The notes below the pieces were generated by a model. That model ran no database searches and was not told the origin of the DNA. It saw only the letters and a list, made by a program, of their open reading frames with translations. DNA of 64,000 nucleotides from Pyrrhosoma nymphula (taxonomy: Eukaryota > Arthropoda > Insecta > Odonata > Coenagrionidae): assembly GCA_963573305.1 (NCBI GenBank), contig OY754331.1:10822868-10886867 (forward strand), given 5' to 3'. How positions within the stretch are numbered: the first letter of the stretch is position 1; each line of letters begins with the position of its first letter. Of the stretch, positions 59,231 to 64,000 are shown piece by piece. The translations under genes and the position numbers were made by a program.

Positions 59231-60657
59231 GATGAATTTCAAAGATTATCTTTTCTCTTACTACACTTACGATTGACCACTTCTTTCACATTTTTTACAT
59301 TTCCATATCGAAACCTCTCAGGCGTAAGGTGGGTAACCCGGTGCTAGGATCAGAATTTCGCACATTCGTTAAAATTTTTCTTTAGCAGTGCGAAATACAT
59401 ACTAATTACAGCAAAAGGTAGGGTAAAATATATATACCCTTTTCCACTCAAATAATCCGTTAATTACTCACACGTGTCAGCCTCATGCTGATATACTTCC
59501 CTAAGGCGGCATTGAAAATTCAGGTCTTTTTTAACGTAAATATGTTCCTTTGGCTCAATTAATCATGAATATATCGCCCTCATTCTGCGGAAATCACCCC
59601 TTCCCCTCAAAATGACCCAGTAACTCCCGAGGGTACCAGTTCTGCTTAAAGGTGGCACTGGAATTTTTTGTTTTTTTCTACGTAAATTATTTCCCTAAGC
59701 TCACAATAGCATTTACAAATACATCTTCCTCATATTGTGGAAATCAACCCTAATCCGGAATGATTGGGTAAATATTTCGAATTCTATTAAATCGAACGCC
59801 CCATCATCCATTTCCATAGTATTGTCTAGCACATCACGAAGTTTTTTCATGCTGACCTTCTGCTGCTACTTTGAGCCGAGCCGCAGTACTTTATTCAGGA
59901 CGTATTGCTACGCATTTACAGCTCCGATATTTACATCACTTTTTCACGGTGAATTTGCTTTAACTTTTTTTTCTTTAATTTCATTAATTTTCCCTCACGT
60001 GAACACCGGGTTCCCCTCCAAAAATATTGCTATTTCTGAGATTTTGAGGGAAACGGTTCCGCCAGAATCTTGAATTTTATCCCTATAGAAAGCTATATGC
60101 ATTGAGCTGTCGTCCTCATGGTTGAGCTATGACATCAAAACATCTACGGCTAATATGTACATTGAAATGCATTGTATGATACAATAAATGACGCAAGAGA
60201 AAGTCGTAAAGGCCACAAATGCGTCAACAGCTATGCGTTCTATTTCTTTAGTGCTATTTTCTTCATCACATAAGCATGGCAGTGACATATGTCAGTTCGT
60301 TATCTTTTCTAACGACGAGCGAGCATAAATTGCTGTTATTTTGAGTGTTATTAATCAATTTTCATCTCTAAAGTCGTAGGCAGGGAGCGACTACCTTCAT
60401 TTGACTATCGCTGGAAAGGAAGTCATTAGGATGTCCCATAAATACCGAGAAAATCTCGTTAATTTGAATTTATGAAAATGTTAACGAGAAGAAAGTGTGC
60501 AACAGAAAATATCTAGTCTAACTGACTATGGCTTTGGCATACTGTAAAGAAATCGCCACCTCCCAGCGTGGTACTTCGAAATATACTTGTTGGGCGCCGT
60601 TACCAACAAGCGAAATTTCGCTAAGAGAATCTTAACGGTTCTTGTCTTTCCTCAAAC
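59231..60657. other. Intergenic DNA
   Basis: AT-rich; nothing recognised. Confidence 0.4.
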
Positions 60658-60665
60658 CCTGATAC

Positions 60666-61607
60666 TAGTGGTGGCATTGAAAGAACGCAACAGTTTCACT
60701 GCAACTGTTTCGCAACCAAAACAGTTTCAAAACGAAACAGTTACGCGAAACACCCTGTTGCGGACAACAGCTAGAGGTACACCAAGCAACAGGCGATCGA
60801 TCGACGCTGTTACAACTCGGCTGGTAGTTTTGTATCATATGTAATAATAAATCTTTCAATTAAATAAAGTACCATTTTAATTTGGATTCAATAAAGATAG
60901 GTACTTCACAGTTCTAATTATATATGCAACGATGGGCGGACATGTGTTGTCTGAACAAACCAGCAACCGCCTGCAACAGATTCAAATCAAACAGATTGTA
61001 GCTTATAACCACGACGCCGCCACACGTGCTGTGCAACTGGAACAGAATAGATGACAAAACAGTCAGCTTCAACTTCATCAGTTGCCGCTTCACATCACAA
61101 TGCGCAACGGTGCGGGTGCTGTTTTTTTATTTCATTGCAGTAATCTACCGGTTAGAGGTAGGTTGTGATGAAAGTCAGAGAATATCCAACGCACTCTTAC
61201 ACGTGCCGTGCCCTTTCTACCTCTAGTATTTCTTTCTTCATCTCAGCATAAGTCCTACCTTTCTTCATCCCGTCCATAAAACCGACTCTCTTCCTTCCCC
61301 TTCCCCGCTTACCCAACATCCTACCCTCTATCACGGCCTTCAGCAAACCACCGCCCCTCATTACCCCTTCCAGCCACCTATCCTGTCCTCCCCTAATCTC
61401 ATCTATAACTTTCCTCTCCTCGCCCACCATGTCAAGCACTTCCTCATTTGTCTTTCTTTCCGTCCAACGCACCTTCTCCATCCTCCTCCACACCCACATC
61501 TCGAAAGCCTATGTACGATCACGAAAATAACCTGTTGTTTGCAACAGTTATTTGGAACAGTTGCGGCTGCAGCCGTTTCGTTCCGACAACACCTTATTCC
61601 ACCACTA
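60666..61607 (-). mobile_element. Non-autonomous hAT-like element, copy 2
   Basis: Starts TAGTGGTGGCATTGAAAG and ends ATTCCACCACTA; flanks are CCTGATAC (60658-60665) and CCTAATGC (61608-61615), an 8-bp duplication with two mismatches. It is the inverted counterpart of copy 1: GCAACAGTTT near 60690, CGCCTGCAACAGATTC near 60970 and GGCTGCAGCCGTTTCG near 61565 occur in reverse order there. It lacks MITE B but carries an RTE fragment at about 61190-61510. Confidence 0.75.
61190..61510 (-). pseudogene. RTE-like LINE C-terminal fragment 3, nested in hAT copy 2
   Basis: One open minus-strand frame of about 100 codons: RRMEKVRWTERKTNEEVLD, RWLEGVMRGGGLLKAVIEGR, KRGRGRKRVGFMDGM and YAEMKKE. Nearest relative in the window is 6630-6930. 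The frame is intact over this stretch, but everything upstream is missing. It separates parts of the hAT-like element that are adjacent in copy 1, so it inserted into that element. Confidence 0.78.
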
Positions 61608-61615
61608 CCTAATGC

Positions 61616-63122
61616 CGTCGCCGGTAAGAGTGATGCGTCGAATTTCTCATACCGACGACGAGTTCTTAACGAGTCCGAAAACACGAGCACACCACAGGAG
61701 GGCCAACCACCCGAGGCTTAAATAGTCTTCGAAATCAAAACAATTTTCCCTCCCCCTCAGCCTCGACTTCAACCCAATCGATAATCCTCTCCACCGCACT
61801 TTCTCGTGTCCTGCTCGTGCAAAGCTGCTGCCTCCCTCGAAAGCAACACTTTCCCTTCCACTCCTTCCCAAAGGCCCCTTGAACCTCATGAACGATGACC
61901 TTCTCCCCGATCCACGGACCCTTGAGACGAGAAGGAATCAAACGGCCCCGTATGAAATCGAGGACATTGAAGCGGACTGCGTGCTCGGGGCCGCGAAGCA
62001 AAGGATTTCATCGATGGTTCTCATACACGAGTTTTCAGTTAGACGTTCTCTTCGGGAATATCTCTAAGGAATACTTGGAGATCTGCCAGAACCAAGGAGG
62101 TTAAAATGAAATGGAGGAGGCATGACCGTGAACGCTCATGGGCGAAATTGAAGCAAGAATAGGGGTGCTTGGGAAGGATTTTGTGCCGAGTAGGTGTTGA
62201 CAAACCAGCACAAAACATCGCCTTGCCTGTGGTTTTTAACTTAGATTTGACGAAAATCGAACGCGAAAGCTGGACACGTAAGCCAGATAAAGTTCTAAAC
62301 TGTGCCGACTGCAATGGCGGAATTGGCTTCAAGAATCAAGTGGTATGTCGCCTCCATTTCTTTTCTAACCTCCTTGGCCAGAATTAAGAAAAAAATCCAG
62401 CGAAAACAGATAATATGTTTGGGTGAATCGATTTTCCAACACGTATTTATTCAACAGTTCCTGGCTGCGTATTCACCATCAAGATGTTATCGTTTTGTTT
62501 CCTAAGAGATTCCTCTCTGACTCGCGAGATTTTTGCTTCCCATCTCGTGGCTGTGATGTTGTTGAAAAATGGAAACATCTATGTACTATCCAATTAAGTC
62601 CGAGTGTCACTCCCACAAAACCTGGTTCCTCTATAAATTTATGTTCAGAGAAATAAATGTGTTCAAAAGCTGTGTCCCCGTGAACCCAACTGATTGTGAG
62701 CTGGAAAATGCGATTGCTTAGTTGAATGATTTAGAATGAAATCAAAAACTACTTCAAAGAGTTATGATGGACAATGAATGGATTTGAGAGGAAATATTTT
62801 TGGATGGAGTCATCATGGACACTGGATGGATGTAAATACCACGGGGTTTAAACCGCCTCAGGCTTGGAAATTATTTTGCTGGTCTAAGGATTCAGGTCTT
62901 TAGGAGAGATGAAGCTGTAATATAGCCGGCCCCGGAAAATTCACCACTTTGAGGACCTAAAACCCAATTATGCTACCATAATATGCACCACTGTGTTATT
63001 CATTCGTCGTTATGCTCTTAAATGGCCCAAGGTTTCATTTTTCTCAAAAATGGTTTATGATTCATCACTTTTGCCTTCATTCAAAGAGAAATCTCATTAA
63101 AATATGTAAAAGAATAAAAATA
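61616..63122. other. Intergenic DNA
   Basis: Several overlapping short frames with no family resemblance; no repeat termini recognised. Confidence 0.4.
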
Positions 63123-63133
63123 TGAGAAATAGT

Positions 63134-63359
63134 AAAATCCACAGCTTCACTTTGTAGAAACTTTTAATATTCATTACGATAAAGTTTTGTACTTTTTTAT
63201 TTTTTAAACACACTACGCGTTTCACCAATTTTACAGCATCGTCAGGTGTAGATCGTCGTTGGGTTAGTAGTAGTTGGTGTAGGAGTAGAAATTGGTGAAA
63301 CGCGTAATGTGTTTAAAAAATAAAAAGTGTAGAAAAGTACAAAACTTTATTGTAATGAC
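63134..63359. mobile_element. Snapback unit 9
   Basis: Arms at about 63171-63224 and 63288-63358 are inverted, with several mismatches. TGAGAAATAGT (63123-63133) and TGAGAAACAGT (63360-63370) form an 11-bp duplication with one mismatch. On the minus strand the core reads CCTGACGATGCTGTAAAATT, GGTGAAACGCG. The larger central loop contains TAGTAGTAG and GGTGTAGGAG. The left tail contains TTTGTAGAAACTTTTAATAT. The arms carry GTGTAGAAAAGTACAAAAC, the family block. Confidence 0.75.
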
Positions 63360-63370
63360 TGAGAAACAGT

Positions 63371-64000
63371 TTTGAAAACTGAATAATTTTATTTATTCGT
63401 TAATATAAAAATTTAAATTAATAACTATGATCTCAATCAGAATTTTTGAAGCCATTTGATTTTTTTTAAACATTCAAAAGGACATAATTATGATTCTACG
63501 AAGATTCAATTTTCGTTCATAAATTATTAGATGTGGTGTTATTCTCATATACCTTCTATAAACATATATCTAGAAAGTGAAAACTGTTCAAACAATAAAT
63601 GGTGACCGATTCAGGCTGAACTTCGATTTCGTGACGACGCACAATGTTTCAACTTTACATGACGCTGGCACACGATTACTATGGCGACGCATGAATCATC
63701 TGCGAGTCTATATATGGTCTCATTTTACGAGCGACGGATGGAGGAGGCCTTGTTATCCAGCACTTAAAGCCTTCGAACGCTGAAAAAAAAACCCCGCGGC
63801 AAACTCGGAATTTGATGAAAGTAAGTTGCACCGTAAATCCAGCCCGTTAGATGTCGCGCGCAGCGTTCGATGCTATTCCTCACGGGGAAAGCGGTGACGA
63901 CGAACCACACGGATTTACGTAACGGTGTGAGCGGTGAGGTGGAGAGGAAAAAAAGCACGGATTTAGGAAAAGAGGAAAAAAATCACCGATGAGAAGACGA
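63371..64000. other. Intergenic DNA at the right edge
   Basis: GC content rises from 63640. No gene can be supported; a frame could continue beyond the window. Confidence 0.4.

Overview
This is non-coding, repeat-dense DNA from an animal nuclear genome, most likely an arthropod with a large genome. The clues are long AT-rich intergenic DNA, degraded CR1/Jockey-like and RTE-like LINE fragments, short non-autonomous DNA transposons, tRNA-derived SINE relics and many short fold-back units with a hammerhead-like core. I see no host gene that I can defend, no rRNA, no intact tRNA, no CRISPR and nothing bacterial. The organism call is inference.

The only long intact genes belong to one full-length non-LTR retrotransposon on the minus strand (about 29650-35157). 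ORF1 carries a CCHC zinc knuckle. ORF2 carries an apurinic-type endonuclease, a YADD reverse transcriptase and a C-terminal CCHC motif. The two ORFs overlap as TAATG. The protein is of L1/Tx1 type. Both element ends abut a tRNA-like sequence at the same internal tRNA position, and the two tRNA-like copies point outward as a 95-bp inverted repeat.

The rest of the window is layered. Left part (1-11.2 kb): a LINE reverse-transcriptase relic; a Harbinger-like MITE (copy A); a hAT-like element with 8-bp target duplications that was later hit by MITE copy B; a second hAT-like MITE; two snapback units; an RTE fragment; a Foldback-type element built from GGTCGAC-like subrepeats; a 1.4-kb inverted-repeat element; and an RTE fragment with a 9-bp target duplication. 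Middle (11-29 kb): mostly featureless DNA with a C/T-rich block, a decayed CR1-like LINE end with a duplicated 3' tail, and more snapback units. Around 29-37 kb: the composite LINE locus, MITE copy C (itself interrupted by a snapback) and a second CR1-like tail. Right part (37-64 kb): two copies of a Mutator-like MITE, MITE copy D, an RNase H-bearing LINE remnant with an 11-bp target duplication, a second hAT copy interrupted by an RTE fragment, and further snapbacks.

The most unusual theme is the snapback family. Its members are 129-226 bp, near-perfect inverted repeats, most of them bounded by 9-13 bp target duplications. Most are centred on a hairpin of the form CTGAWGATG-stem-CGAAAC followed by a GTGGAAWWT block. 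This resembles hammerhead-ribozyme terminal repeats reported from Penelope-like retroelements. The target duplications show that whole palindromes were inserted as units.
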